In this document: one piece after another, positions 17,787-29,170 of the stretch
How positions within the stretch are numbered: position 1 is the first letter of the stretch
Layout of the letters: every line of letters begins with the position of its first letter
Assembly: GCA_922989275.2 (NCBI GenBank)
Contig: OV277864.1
Coordinates: 72,172,158 to 72,236,157 of the forward strand
Direction: 5' to 3'
Length of the DNA stretch: 64,000 nt
Source: Gari tellinella
Lineage: Eukaryota; Mollusca; Bivalvia; Cardiida; Psammobiidae
Translations under genes and position numbers: made by a program
Notes under the pieces: generated by a model
What the model was told of the DNA's origin: nothing
What the model saw: only the letters and a program-made list of their open reading frames with translations
The model's database searches: none

Positions 17787-18818
17787 ATGAGTATATTTGG
17801 GTATAAAAGAAATGAAAAATACATTGATGATAGATTAAAAAATGAAAGAAATAAAATTATAAAATACACTGATAATGTTTTTAAATCAAAAAAGAATTAT
17901 TATACAATATGGGCAGAAGCAGCTAATTTAGATTATCTTGGAAGGTTTTCATTTGGAGCTGCTGCTGGAAGTTCTAGACCTATTGGTTATACTATAATTA
18001 AAAAATCAAAAGTTGTTGGCATTAGTATATCTTGTACTCCTCATCTAAATAGAGGTAAAGTAATAGTATGGGGGCTTGTTAACGGCAACATGCCAATGTG
18101 TAGTATTACTTTATTAGAGGATGAGATTGTAACTTATAATTATGTTACAAATACAAAAGAAATTGAACCAAACTCAGTTATTACTTTTATGTGTGAAACT
18201 GATAATGTAGGAATTTCACATGCAGTTGTTTCATTAATGTTAGAAGTTATTGAGGAACCAGATATAGCACTATATGAAAATTTAATATCTGATAAAAGTG
18301 ATTTAAACAAATTTTCTAGAAATATTTCCGACCAGATAGAAAAACTTTGGGAGAAAATTATTGAATTAGATTCTAAACCTTGGGGAAAACTTTTTGAATT
18401 GGATGCTAAAATGAAAAGTGTTTTAAAGGATAACCATATTATTTCACTTGTTGCAGAATCTAAAGGTCCATTGACTAAGAATTATGTTATATCATTTGAT
18501 AAATTAGGAAGAGAAACTGGAGGAGGTTATGTTATGATTAAATCAGGTATAATTATAGGGGCAAGTATATCAGCTATAGTTAAAACTGGTGAAGTTAAAG
18601 TTGGCGTTTATAAAGATGGACAAGTTACTGGAGATGAAATATATAATATTAGTGTTAAAACTACTACTAATAATATTTTTTGGGATCCAGTAAAACATTA
18701 TAAACTAGATAAAAGTAAACTAATTCCAGCAGGTTCAGTTATTGATATTGTTTCTTTATCATATAATGCTACAGTAGAAAAAGTAACCGTTGGATTATTA
18801 ATAGAATTACTAGGGTAA
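17787..18818 (+). CDS. Fibre-like protein 2: two beta heads
   Basis: 343 aa from the ATG at 17787, which follows GTTAAAAAAAATG and gives the N-terminus MSIFGYKR, parallel to MSIFGVKK of fibre-like protein 1. Domain 1 (about 36-150: YYTIWAEAANL...IGYTIIKKSKVVGISIS...EPNSVITFMCE...SLMLEVI) and domain 2 (about 217-343: IISLVAESKGP...GGGYVMIKSGIIIGASIS...PAGSVIDIVS...GLLIELL) are both related to the head of protein 1, domain 2 more closely. A helical linker joins them. It is the last gene before the right terminus. Function unknown; a surface or receptor-binding protein is plausible. Confidence 0.75.
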   Translation: MSIFGYKRNEKYIDDRLKNERNKIIKYTDNVFKSKKNYYTIWAEAANLDYLGRFSFGAAAGSSRPIGYTIIKKSKVVGISISCTPHLNRGKVIVWGLVNGNMPMCSITLLEDEIVTYNYVTNTKEIEPNSVITFMCETDNVGISHAVVSLMLEVIEEPDIALYENLISDKSDLNKFSRNISDQIEKLWEKIIELDSKPWGKLFELDAKMKSVLKDNHIISLVAESKGPLTKNYVISFDKLGRETGGGYVMIKSGIIIGASISAIVKTGEVKVGVYKDGQVTGDEIYNISVKTTTNNIFWDPVKHYKLDKSKLIPAGSVIDIVSLSYNATVEKVTVGLLIELLG

Positions 18819-18916
18819 GAAAAAATTTTTTTTTTTTTTTTTGCATTTTCTCTCTTGTCAAATAGTTTTCTGGATGTTCTTGAACATACGGCCTTTTTAA
18901 AATTTTACCTTTATTC
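18819..18916. other. Polinton right subterminal stretch with T-tract
   Basis: Under 100 bp between the last stop and the right terminal repeat, containing an A5T17-type tract around 18822-18842. No gene. Confidence 0.6.
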
Positions 18917-18995
18917 CTCGAGGGGGGATACTAGTATAGGGGGAAATGTAAAAAATATTTTTAGGTGGGGGAGGGGAGTAATATAGCTAATTACT
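18917..18995 (-). repeat. Polinton right terminal inverted repeat
   Basis: 79 bp, inverted copy of 3640-3717, starting at CTCGAG and ending GCTAATTACT next to the ACTGTA duplication. Confidence 0.95.
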
Positions 18996-19001
18996 ACTGT
19001 A
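18996..19001. repeat. Target site duplication, right (ACTGTA)
   Basis: Right-hand copy of the 6-bp duplication, matching 3634-3639 exactly. Confidence 0.93.
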
Positions 19002-19762
19002 AGAAAAGCTATTTCAAAATCTTAGATGCGCTATTTTGCCATATTTAAATATCGCCGATGTGCTTAAGTGATACACAGGCTGTCTTCAACCAATCGTCCT
19101 TTGATGATTTATTTCACACGCATATTTCGATATTCATATTACACTATCTATTAGTGCAGTTAATACATTTTGTAGAATGATTAATGGGGTACAGTGGAGA
19201 GGATGCTATTGTTTACCAGCAAACGCGTTTGTGGTGAAAGAAGTATGTCAATGGTAACTGATTCAGATGATATGCAGGGTAGTACGACCTCTGACCAGGC
19301 TATTAACTGGTTTCTACTTGAATTAAAGCCTAAATCGTCAGAATGGTTTAAAATATATTATTTAAGAATTTACTGCATTTGTATCACGTTTGATTTAAGT
19401 ATCGTTTAAACAGGAATGACTACTTTTCTTAATTGTATGAATTTCTTTTGTAAACGTAAGTGTTCATATCTGATAGGTCTATCATGTAAGATTCCCAGTG
19501 CTATTTCACAACGAATTCAATAGTCAACAATCATAGGGATTTAAACCTTTATTTAGAAACTATTATTCTTTGCTTAAAAAAATAAATTCTATTAAAAACA
19601 ATATCGAGCAAGATCAGAAGCCGGGTAACCCAAGGTTATAAAGCGTTTACGTTGAGTGTGAAATCGTATACATGTATTACCTGGGTCAGATTTGGACAAA
19701 GACTCAAATCTGACCAATCAAAGGCATGAGCACGACACCAAACGCAATTTAAATGCTCCATA

Positions 19763-20008
19763 CAGTGGAGAATCTGTTATTCTTTCCCGTTTAAACGCAA
19801 ACGTACGCAAACGCAAAGCACTAAAACGTAGAAAAGAACAACTTTTGGACAATTCTGATAATTCTTGTTTATCTTGGTGGCAAACAGTTTGGAGCCTGAT
19901 CAGACGCCGGGTTACCCGGCGTCTGATCTGGCTCCAAACTGTTTGCACTGCAAATAATAGTTTTAGCATAAACGCGTTTATTGGGAAAGAATAACAGATT
20001 CTCCACTG
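19763..20008 (+). mobile_element. Tc1-like MITE, family A, 246 bp
   Basis: Flanked by TA on both sides, ends CAGTGGAGAATCTGTTATTC and its inverse. The palindromic core is at about 19882-19953 (GAGCCTGATCAGACGCCGGG / CCCGGCGTCTGATCTGGCTC). CAGTG ends with a TA duplication are typical of Tc1/mariner relatives. Three further copies have exactly the same 246-bp length. Confidence 0.9.
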
Positions 20009-20690
20009 TAACATTTTTTCCCGTTTTATTTCGTTTGAGCGTCGTCTCTGCTTTAGATCATATTTACTCACCACGTATTAATCTCTTCAGTTTCACGATG
20101 TGGATTGCTTATTTTGTTGATATGTTATTGACATTTGGCTTACCATATTTCGATATAAGTTTAAAGAAGTTTGATCTAGTGTGAATCGGCATCTGATTTC
20201 ACAAATGTAAAAACTCAGTATAAGGTTGCCATAGTATCATGATAGCAACACTAACATAATGTTTGACCAAATGAGACGTCAAAGAGGTCTTGTATTGGGC
20301 GTAATTGGTGAACAGCATAGCTCAAAAGTATTAGCTGAATACAAACTTTAAGTGCTGTAAACGGCAATTAGTGAAGAGGGTATATGTATTGAGGCACAGC
20401 GCTATTTCACTTACATGACATATCTCTCTATTACAACCATTCAACCGAAGGACAAGTGATTGTATAAGATGATGATAGCAGCTAAACGCAAAGTGACAGT
20501 AAAATAGAAAGCTCATGAAGAGGCTTTCTGTGTTACTGCCATATGGCTTTCAGTAGTCCCCCGGTCGTATGCACCTAATACTTAGCACAATTTTGGGATC
20601 GTTATAGAGAGGGTTTATTTGTACTTTGAATACAATTGTACATAGTGTAGCAAAAATCAGGGTTTTGAAAGAAATACCCACTCATTATTA

Positions 20691-20831
20691 GTTATACAGT
20701 TTCTTCACAGTGTACATGAGGATTTCTTCCCGGCTGAGGTAAATCATGTTGCCCGAGCCGTTAGGCGAGGGTTACATGATTTTACCAGCCGGGAAGAAAT
20801 CCTCATGTACACTGTGAAGAAACTGTATAAC
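20691..20831. repeat. Foldback repeat with ~58-bp arms
   Basis: GTTATACAGTTTCTTCACAG at 20691 reappears inverted ending at 20831. The arms are almost perfect and surround a short loop near GCCCGAGCCGTTAGGCGAGG. It may be a MITE or a hairpin-forming repeat; no other copy was seen here. Confidence 0.85.
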
Positions 20832-22035
20832 GAATTTATTATACTGCAAAGTTTTCACTGTTCAAACGAAATATTTCGGAATTAGTCGTGTACAGCGCTC
20901 ATAATAAACTATAACAAAATCGCGCCAAAGCAGATACCGTTGAGCGTAAATGACGTCATGTCGTCACGTCTGATGGTTGTTATCCATAAGAAAATGGGCA
21001 TACTCGGCATACTTCGACGTCAAACTTTCCCAGAAATAATGCCACTGTTGAAAGATCCAAACACCGATTGATTCTTAGCCGAAATGGACTTAAAACGGAG
21101 GCTGCACGATTGAATGCACTCAATCCTGTCGAGAAATCGGCCATCTTATTTTCTGCAAAGCAAGACTCAGGGACCTGTCAGCCAATGAAAACAGCTGCAT
21201 TTCCAAGTACCCTGTCAGCTCACAGGGTACTTCGTGTCAGGTCTACGGCTCGGTGACCAATGAAAAGTAAGGAATTTACTTTGCAGTATAATAATTGTTA
21301 CTGTCCGTTTCTGATTTGTCGGATTTTTATTTAAGAACAGAACAGTTGATAATGGAAAATAGGTTCGCAAGGTCACATTGGGTCAATGTTTTTGAAAAAC
21401 GTCAGGCTGCGCAATATTCAAGCATACATAAGTACGTACAATGCATGAACGTTCAGTTATGGAAATTATCGAGCTTAAACTAATGATCCCATCTCTCAAT
21501 TTTAGAATGTTCCAATTGAAATATATAAAACAACCTGGTTGGACCAAACCAAAATTTTATTGTTTAAATGATTGGTAAAAATGCATTAACAATCTAAAGA
21601 ATGTAATTTTACCATGCAAATCAGATGGCGCAACTCTACAGCAGACAGACGTTGTTCATTGTAGAAAATGAATGTTATTTGGGTTTTATAAGCTATTTAC
21701 TCATACACTTATCTCATTCTATAATAGAACAGAACACATTTTATTCAGACTTGTACATAAGTACATCATCTTTAAACATAAGTAACAATACCGCATTTAA
21801 CATATAGTTGTAATGTCGACATCAATGTGAGATAATTAACCTTGAGATGATTTAATTCCAGTAAACTATACATTCATAACGTTTTCAGAAATATTAATAC
21901 CATGTTATGTTCTTTAATTATAAACGACTTTCGCAAAAGTTAAGATGTGTTTATGGGTATATAATTAACCAACCTAGCACCGTGTTAATATTGTATAATT
22001 GAATAACAAGATTATGGTGGTAGAGATACGTTGTA
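20832..22035. other. Intergenic, no gene
   Basis: An inner GTACCCTGTCAGCTCACAGGGTAC palindrome lies at about 21207-21230. No gene or recognisable mobile element. Confidence 0.4.
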
Positions 22036-22281
22036 CAGTGCAGAATCTGTTATTCTTTCCCGATAAACGCGTTTACGCGAAAACTATTTTTTCTTTTACA
22101 AACAGTTTGGAGCCAGATCAGACGCCGGGTAACCCGGCGTCTGATCAGGCTCCAAACTGTTTGCCACCAAGATAAAGATGAATTATCAGAATTGTCAAAA
22201 AGTTGTACTTTTCTACGTTTTAGTGTTTTGCGTTTGCGTACGTTTGCGTTTAAACGGGAAAGAATAACAGATTCTCCACTG
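22036..22281 (-). mobile_element. Tc1-like MITE, family A, 246 bp
   Basis: TA-flanked, in the orientation opposite to the 19763 copy; core at about 22108-22162. It is followed at 22283-22323 by a TGACGTCA pair and an extra partial family-A end (AACAGATTATCCACTG). Confidence 0.9.
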
Positions 22282-22577
22282 TATGACGTCACTAATGACG
22301 TCAGAATAACAGATTATCCACTGTACTTAGCCCTCATCATACTGAAATGTCCTCTGCGAAAATAAATCAAAATCAGTTTTTTAGCTTTACAAACTGCCGA
22401 ATGGTTGAACATGAGTGTCAAACAGTTTGGTTGCAGATCAGACGCGGCGTTACGCAGCGACTGATCTGGGTCCAATTGTTTGATAGTGTTAACCAAGTTG
22501 CGATTAGCACGATAATGGATAATGGAACCAACATGTGTACTGAAAAAAATGTTATCAAGGAAATGTGCCATATTTAC

Positions 22578-22829
22578 TTAACCCTTTCCCCCATAGAAGC
22601 GCCTTTTAGCGGATATGATTTATTCATTCGCTGAAGAAAATAGTTCCAATTTAATCAGTAATGAATATGTAATATAGGGATTATTTTTTATATTATAGAA
22701 CATGATAGCTTAAAGCAGGCTGAAAGTAAAGCAGAATGCGCCCTAAGGCGCATTCTGCTTTACTTTCAACCTGATTTAAGTAGTCACCTATCTTAAGTAC
22801 TAGAAATAGGCTATCAGGTAAAGGGTTAA
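22578..22829. mobile_element. piggyBac-like MITE, family C, copy 2
   Basis: TTAA at both ends (22578-22581, 22826-22829), ends CCCTTTCCCCC and the GGTAAAGGG inverse, with the GCAGAATGCGCC palindrome at the centre. Nearly identical to the copy at 46804. Confidence 0.88.
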
Positions 22830-22990
22830 GCGATATAAAACACATCCAACCCGAGCGACGAGTATATTCGTCGATTGCAAACAATTTACTTGTGTAAAGT
22901 AAACTTGTTCTTTGCAAACATTGCTATTTGATTCTAGCGCTTTTGCAAGAGACGCGTCTTTGGGTTTTCTTTCCTTATACCTACTCAGGG

Positions 22991-23266
22991 TCATGTCTCT
23001 GTTTTACGCTGTTGCCGAATCTCCATAAGGTATGTTGAACCTATTTTGCAACATTTAAATATGTCCTTAAGCAAATCTTCTTTATGTACATAATCTACCT
23101 CACTAGTATCTTTTACATGAGTTACCATTTCAGGTGTCTTCTTCATTGTCTGTGAAACATCTTCCATATCTGCATCAAACAACCTTTTTTTCTGGATAAC
23201 TAGATCATTTTCAAAGCCGCGCAGATCCATATTTGCACCAAGCGTTATCTGTTTACCATTAAACAT
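22991..23266 (-). CDS. Possible host exon or gene remnant, unknown
   Basis: A 91-codon frame whose composition looks protein-like (KSFENDLVIQKKRLFDADME-type charged helices, no repeats) unlike the MITE-derived frames around it. No domain recognised. Upstream on the minus strand there is a pyrimidine-poor but AG-ending stretch (TTGTTGCAG) that could be a splice acceptor. It may equally be chance. Confidence 0.2.
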   Translation of the reverse strand: MFNGKQITLGANMDLRGFENDLVIQKKRLFDADMEDVSQTMKKTPEMVTHVKDTSEVDYVHKEDLLKDIFKCCKIGSTYLMEIRQQRKTET

Positions 23267-24655
23267 AATTACGAAACATTCATAATCCTTCTAATTATCT
23301 GCAACAATGTCAATCATCACTGAGTTACTATCTCTGGTCTATCATCAACATTTCGTAACCATGTGGGTTGAACTGTGTGAGCAAAGAGTTGCTTGGACAG
23401 GTACAGTTAACTTTTGATTTTGATGGCGGTAGGCTAGTGTTGACAAGCAGGATATGCGATTCATTATTTGGACCTCTCATGAATCTAAGAAATCGTCCCA
23501 GACAGTATTTTCCCTACCCAAAAGAAGTGTATACATGTAGTAGTTTCATTATATCTCACCAACCTGGTGTCGTCACAACTGAACCAGTTCACCACATCTA
23601 AAATTAGTTGAAATGCATTGTCTAGACGTCAGTTTCAAGGAAGTTGTGATGTCGGTATCAATATTGTGTTTTTGAAACGTTTAATATGTGACACATGCTT
23701 CATTATGTGGCTCTTCACAAGGCGGAAACAACTCATCAAACGTCAAGTCTCTCTCAGAATAAGTTGGCCTGGATTTTGGAACATATGAATACGAAATGGT
23801 AGATTGATCTTTAAGGTGGGTTGAACAATCTTAATGAATATTGGCCGGTATCTTTGATGGGTAACTGATTGTGTAAGTGCGATTTTACAGGTGACAGTGT
23901 TGGTCTTTTAATGAATGGTGGTCTAAAAGGTGCTATTTTTCTGCAATCGATGGTTCATTTTCGATAAGAGATTGGTGTGCTTGTCAAAAGTGGTCTTCTT
24001 CCGTTCACCATTGCTCGTGACATGAAATGTTTTTGATGTCAAGAGAATATTGCTTTTTTTCAAATACATCCATCTGAAAATAAAATATAGGCGGCCTTTA
24101 GATAATTTGCAACTTTCACTATGAGATATTTAATACTCTAATAAATGAAAAGAATCAACATAATGTCGATTTTTTAAAAACAATCCAAGTTGTGAATAAT
24201 AAGTCAAAATTAATTTTCTTTGGAGTAGTTTGCAAATTTACACTTGATATTTTAGGTGATATATTTTCCTTTTTTCAGTGATAAATCAGTTCACCAAATT
24301 GTATTAATTGAATTTGTAATTTTACGGATATGTTACTGTGTTCAACATGTTTTGACCCTAATCGAAGAAAACAGTAATGTGCACGTTTTCTCAAACTGCA
24401 TGAAATGCGTTCATTAGCTCCTTCTCTGCACATTGGCTCCCTCTCTATAACGCAGGCTCAATTTAAATAGATAATTTGAAGAGTATGATAGGAAAATAAT
24501 GATTGATAACGTAATATGATTCAAAATCAAACAAGTATATATAAAACAAATAAGGCTCCACGCTTAAAGTAAAATAATTCGGCGTAAAACGTTGAATAGA
24601 CGTGTTTTTGTCTACTTTCGGTTTTATCGGAAGAGATATGTACCCGGGGCCCGTT
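23267..24655. other. Intergenic, no recognisable feature
   Basis: No inverted repeat, MITE end or convincing gene found on either strand. Confidence 0.4.
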
Positions 24656-24858
24656 TTACTAAACTACTTACGCAATTTTTTTGCGTAAGTCAAAATTTTA
24701 AATTTTAGTTTATATTTTTTTTTACACTTGCTACAAACAGCAAATAGCCAGATCAGAGGACGCGCTTTTAGCGCGTCCTCTGACTTGGCTATTTGCTGTT
24801 TGCAAACGTTTATGATCGAAAAATAAGAGTTGAACGATTTTGTAGTAAAACGGGCCCC
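24656..24858. mobile_element. Foldback element, family D, with a variant palindromic core
   Basis: Ends GGGGCCCGTTTTACTAAAC and the inverse CGGGCCCC. The centre (about 24735-24805) carries AAACAGCAAATAGCCAGATC ... GGCTATTTGCTGTTTG around GACGCGCTTTTAGCGCGTC, which has the same layout as the cores of families A, B and E but different stem bases. Confidence 0.8.
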
Positions 24859-25252
24859 TGGTGCTTTGTTTGCCTTACCTTTTGTGGCAATTTCCTGACT
24901 TTGGCTGCTTCTCGGAAGATTCTTTGGCTTCTTTTTCAATACATCGCTTAAATGTGATGGAGCTAGAGACTACAGGGCGTGGAATTGGGAATTTGACGTT
25001 TCCATCATTTATTTCAGGGACGTGTGAGTTAAATTCCCTTCATGTTGTTTGGTACTATAACCAGACACATTTTCATGCCTTGTATTATAACACAGCATGG
25101 CCCTAGAAAAGTTTGCTTTTAATAAAATTACTTCGATGGAACCTACACGATCATTTCCATACGTTATCCGTACATTTGTAGTCTATCCTTACAAGTTATA
25201 TTGCCATTTGTGTAATACAGTGAAGCAGACGCTGTGCTATGCGTTCCTAATA

Positions 25253-25610
25253 CAGCGCTCCCTCTCTACAACGGCCCTCCCAACAACGATTCCCTCCTTA
25301 CAACGACTCTTGCCGCTGTTCCCGAAACTTGACAATTATTTCTATTGCTTTTATTGCTGCAATATCTTCTGCTTGATATTGTCGTCTGCTGTTTTTCTAA
25401 AAGTTACATATTTGACCATTTCAGAGTAAAACACTTAATTACGAGAGACACACAGCTTGAATCCAGATCAGACGCCGCGTTACGCGGCGTCTGATCTGGA
25501 TTCAAGCTATTTGCAAACGTAAGCAAATTTCCCTCTCTATAACGTCTCCCTCCGAACAACGCACACAATTTGTGTCTCCCATTGGGTGTCGTTGAAGAGA
25601 GGGAGCGCTG
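25253..25610. mobile_element. TA-flanked MITE, family B, 358 bp
   Basis: Ends CAGCGCTCCCTCTCTACAAC and the inverse GAGAGGGAGCGCTG, flanked by TA. Inside the left end are repeated CAACGAnTCCCTCC units. The core GAATCCAGATCAGACGCCGC / GCGGCGTCTGATCTGGATTC is at about 25458-25505. Confidence 0.85.
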
Positions 25611-26715
25611 TATATGTAAACGCTTTTGCACTAAAAACAATTTTGTCATTGGTCAACAGTTTGCAACAGATTCAGATGCCGTCTGGATTATCACAAACGT
25701 GCATTTGTATTGTATCGCGTTTGCTTTTAGGTTCGCTAACACTTTCACAGCCGAAGTCGCTAAAATGCGACTTTGCAAGCAGTTTGGATCCTTACCATAC
25801 GCAGCGTAACGCGGCGTCCAATCGGGGTCAAAACTGTTTGACAATCATAGCAATTCTTCTTAAGTCATGCTACCTGAAATTTAACAGTAAATGAACATGC
25901 AGACAACAATATTGATGCAGAAGACAATATAGCTGTGAAGGGGTAAAACCCTCACTATTAATTTGGCGCCGAAATGGTATAACGGTAAAGAATGTTTTTT
26001 CCCCTGTACTGACACGTCTTGGTTTTGTTGACGACAGCTTTTAACCTTGCTCGTGTATATGATGTTGGGTCGTTGCATAATTCGTTCTTCATATGTGGGT
26101 TTTGTGCCTTATATGTACCTGAATGCAAACAAATGAAGACAGTAAACAATTATAAGCGATGTACCAATATATCAAACATGAATTTCACCAAAACTGTTGA
26201 TTTGCAAACACACTGTAGCATTATCAGACGCCGGGCTAACAAACACATGACATGGCTCGAACCATCAGGGAAAAGGATTAAGTGTTATGTTATAGCTGAA
26301 ACGCGTTTTGGGGAATCAATAGACCATCTCCACTGCCTTCGCATTTCTCTCAGTCCAAATGCTACCCAGAATCGAAGCTAGGTGAGTGCATTTCACTGTA
26401 CATGTTTATTTGATAAAGCATAACTACACGCATTATATCTGCAAACCACAGTATTACGTAGCCTCCTTCACAATATCAAACCCAACTACAACAGCATTTG
26501 CAAACAGCTTGAATGTTGAGCATACGCCACGCTATGCAGCCTCTGATCAGGATCTGAACTGTTTGACACTCTCGTCAACATATATTGAATCAAAACGCAC
26601 AACATTCTTAATTTCAGAAAAAACAACAGGCGACATGTTTTTAAGCAGAATAGTGTTATGTTGCAATAAATTTGTTAGACGTATTATTGAGTAATTATGG
26701 CAGCGAAAAGGTTAT
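25611..26715. other. Intergenic with decayed palindromic cores
   Basis: Traces of the core are visible at about 25785-25845 (GTTTGGATCC...GGCGTCCAATCGGGGTC), 26219-26235 and 26505-26570. No intact element or gene. Confidence 0.35.
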
Positions 26716-26925
26716 GAACCCATTTGCGCCCAGTGGATTATTCCATGATTTATATATTGGATTAGTCCATTTTTTGTTTAAGGGATGCCTGGTCAAATTT
26801 GTCATTTTCATTTTGTTTTATATTGATATTCCTATCAGTAAACAGTGTATACTCTGATCAGAGTCTACACAGTTTACCTATTTCCAATATATGGGCTCGT
26901 GTGCACAAATTGGTTAAGATAACTC
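26716..26925. mobile_element. Decayed family-F MITE
   Basis: Matches 62586-62808 along its length: CCCATTTGCGCCCAGTGGATTA at the left, GTGCACAAATTGGTTAAG at the right, and an inner ACTCTGATCAGAGT palindrome that lacks the GACGCCG part present in the other copy. Confidence 0.6.
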
Positions 26926-28811
26926 GTTAATCGGAGTTGGACCATATCAAAAACATTTCACCTCTTATATCTTTATTTCATGAATTAGAACACATGGCAT
27001 AATACTTCAGAAATACAAACGCCATATATCAAGCATATAATATGTGTGCAATGAATGTATTATGACGTCAATATGACAGTAAAAGGATCAAGTCAACTTC
27101 AGCAAACAGTATCACTATCAAAACATCCTATAATGCTGACGCCAGCTTGGTTCGACACACTTTCTAGAAACAGGAAACCCATCTATTGCAATGAAGAATG
27201 AACCGCTGTCTACAGTTTAATTAAACCGTCTACAGTTGTTTGGTTTGTTTGATCTGCCTTTGAAATCCAATATCTCATTTCTTTGCATCCCATTTTATTG
27301 CTGGTAAACACGCTATTCATAGAGGGTGAACATAGGAGCAGCGTATCGGACATTACAGGTAATGCATTGGTATGCACTATTTGCGTTGGTCAATGGTTCA
27401 TTGTCTACGCTTTATATTGAGTGTCGTGCTATATAGAATTTAAGTATGAGCAATGCAAAATATGTTTGGTGACTTATTGTTAACACGTTAAACTCCATGT
27501 CTAAAGTTTGCATACGACAACTGTGTTGCATTGTTATGTTGCATACCGTATACATACACAATGCAATACGTTGACATGGGATATAGTTTTGTATACGATA
27601 CGATGTGTTCTGTGTGTTTTTAATTCATCTAACATATTGACTAAGATGTCATAAATAACGTCGCTAATGCAGCCATTGCTTGTATCGATTTAAAGACAAT
27701 GGTATATGATTTATTGTTTCAATAGATACTTTAGTATATAAGTTATACTGAAAAGCAGTTCTATTAAAATTAATCAAAAAAGTATGTCCACCTAAGCAAT
27801 ATCATCCACAATTATTGTATCCAAATATATCTAAGACATTTGCCACATAATCGATATGTGCGTTAAAATATTTGGATATGACCCCAAAAGTGTAAGCATG
27901 TGCAAGACGGAACATACGATCATAATTACATTGAAGTTAAATACTTTGTTGACGTATTTGGATAAGTTCGTTTTCAAAGAATTTACAAAAGCGCTTGTAT
28001 ATTGAAACAACGCATATAATATGATGCAAACCATGATGACATGAATAAGGTATTGTGGATCCAAGTGTACTAATTAAAACGTGATATGTTCTGAAATGGT
28101 CTCGAAGGATCCCACTTGCAGGTTATCATGTAAAATGCGATATTCTATGCTGTTATTTGTTCTCCATCCTAATTGCATACATATAAAATGACATGTTTAA
28201 GTTCCTTTCAGAGGGCATATTTGCAGCAATCAATAAATGTAGCAGCAGAAAGGACTGCACATGCGATTAAAATTTGGAATAAAAAGTCCAGTGAGACCCT
28301 ATTTCATTCGACTTGGCTACATCAGGACGTATATTTCAATGTTTAATACATTACTTATTTGTGTGGTAATCGTGGCTTGATGGTAATACACAATATTAGA
28401 GTGTCATTTTTAAGATTGTCGAGCAGATGCATAATATCTTAGATTGTCAGCATAAAATCAAGCGTTTACATTCAAAATTAAATAAACGTATAAGTACATG
28501 TACTTATATATGCAAATGAAGATAACAGAGTCAAATGAAAAGATATGCATAAAATATACATTTGTATTGCTGTACTTGCTGTTCTGTTTTTATATATACA
28601 CAACTGCGTATACAGTCGGATACTACTAGGGGTAAGAGTAGTGTAAAGCACACTTTTCCTTTAGGAGCGTTCTATTTTACGTTTCCATAACTGTCGGGTG
28701 CAGTTTTCAGTCAAAACATCTAAATTATCCATTTGTGGTGATTGTGGCGAAGATGCGCATAGTAATGCATGATTGGGAAAGGGTTACTATTGACATGATA
28801 TAATGAAGATA
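26926..28811. other. Intergenic, no recognisable feature
   Basis: Nearly 1.9 kb without MITE ends, palindromic cores or a convincing gene on either strand. Only short AT-rich low-complexity runs. Confidence 0.4.
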
Positions 28812-29170
28812 CAGCGTTCCCTCTCTACAACAACATCCAAATTGGAGACAAGGATTTTGTTCGTTGTTCGAAGGGAGTCGTTATAGGGTGGGTATTTGAC
28901 TTATATTTGCAAACAGTTTGAATCCACATCAGACGCCGCGTAACGCATCGTCTGATTTGGATTCAAGCTGTGTGTCACTGGTCATTATGTATTTTTCTGT
29001 CAAAATGTCGAATATATGACTTTGAGAAAAAAAGCAGATGACAATATTTATCAGACGATATTGTAGCATTGAAAGGGTTGGACATAATTGTCTTGTTTAG
29101 TGAATTGCGGTTAGGATCGTTTTAAGGATGGAGTCGTTGTTGGGAGGGCCGTTGTAAAGAGGGAACACTG
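28812..29170. mobile_element. TA-flanked MITE, family B
   Basis: CAGCGTTCCCTCTCTACAAC at the left, AAGAGGGAACACTG at the right, TA on both sides; core at about 28917-28972 with GAATCC / GGATTC arms. Confidence 0.85.

Larger units (their letters stand above)
3640..18995. mobile_element. Complete Maverick/Polinton DNA transposon, 15.36 kb
   Basis: A virus-like transposon with its own integrase, protein-primed DNA polymerase B, packaging ATPase and capsid proteins. Seen directly: the termini at 3640-3717 and 18917-18995 are inverted copies differing by one base of length in a C-run, they begin AG and end CT, and the element is flanked by ACTGTA at 3634-3639 and 18996-19001. A 6-bp duplication, AG...CT ends and a 15-20 kb length are hallmarks of Polintons. 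Fifteen open, intronless genes occupy most of the interior and are clearly more AT-rich than the flanks. Intact frames and near-identical termini suggest a recent insertion. The adenain-type protease gene usual in this group was not found. Confidence 0.97.

Noticed and set aside
19692..20074. Open frames on both strands with RRRVTRRLIWLQT-like peptides (also at 22050, 30100, 40723)
   Set aside because: They are translations of the palindromic core and ends of family-A MITEs, recur at every copy, and end at MITE boundaries.
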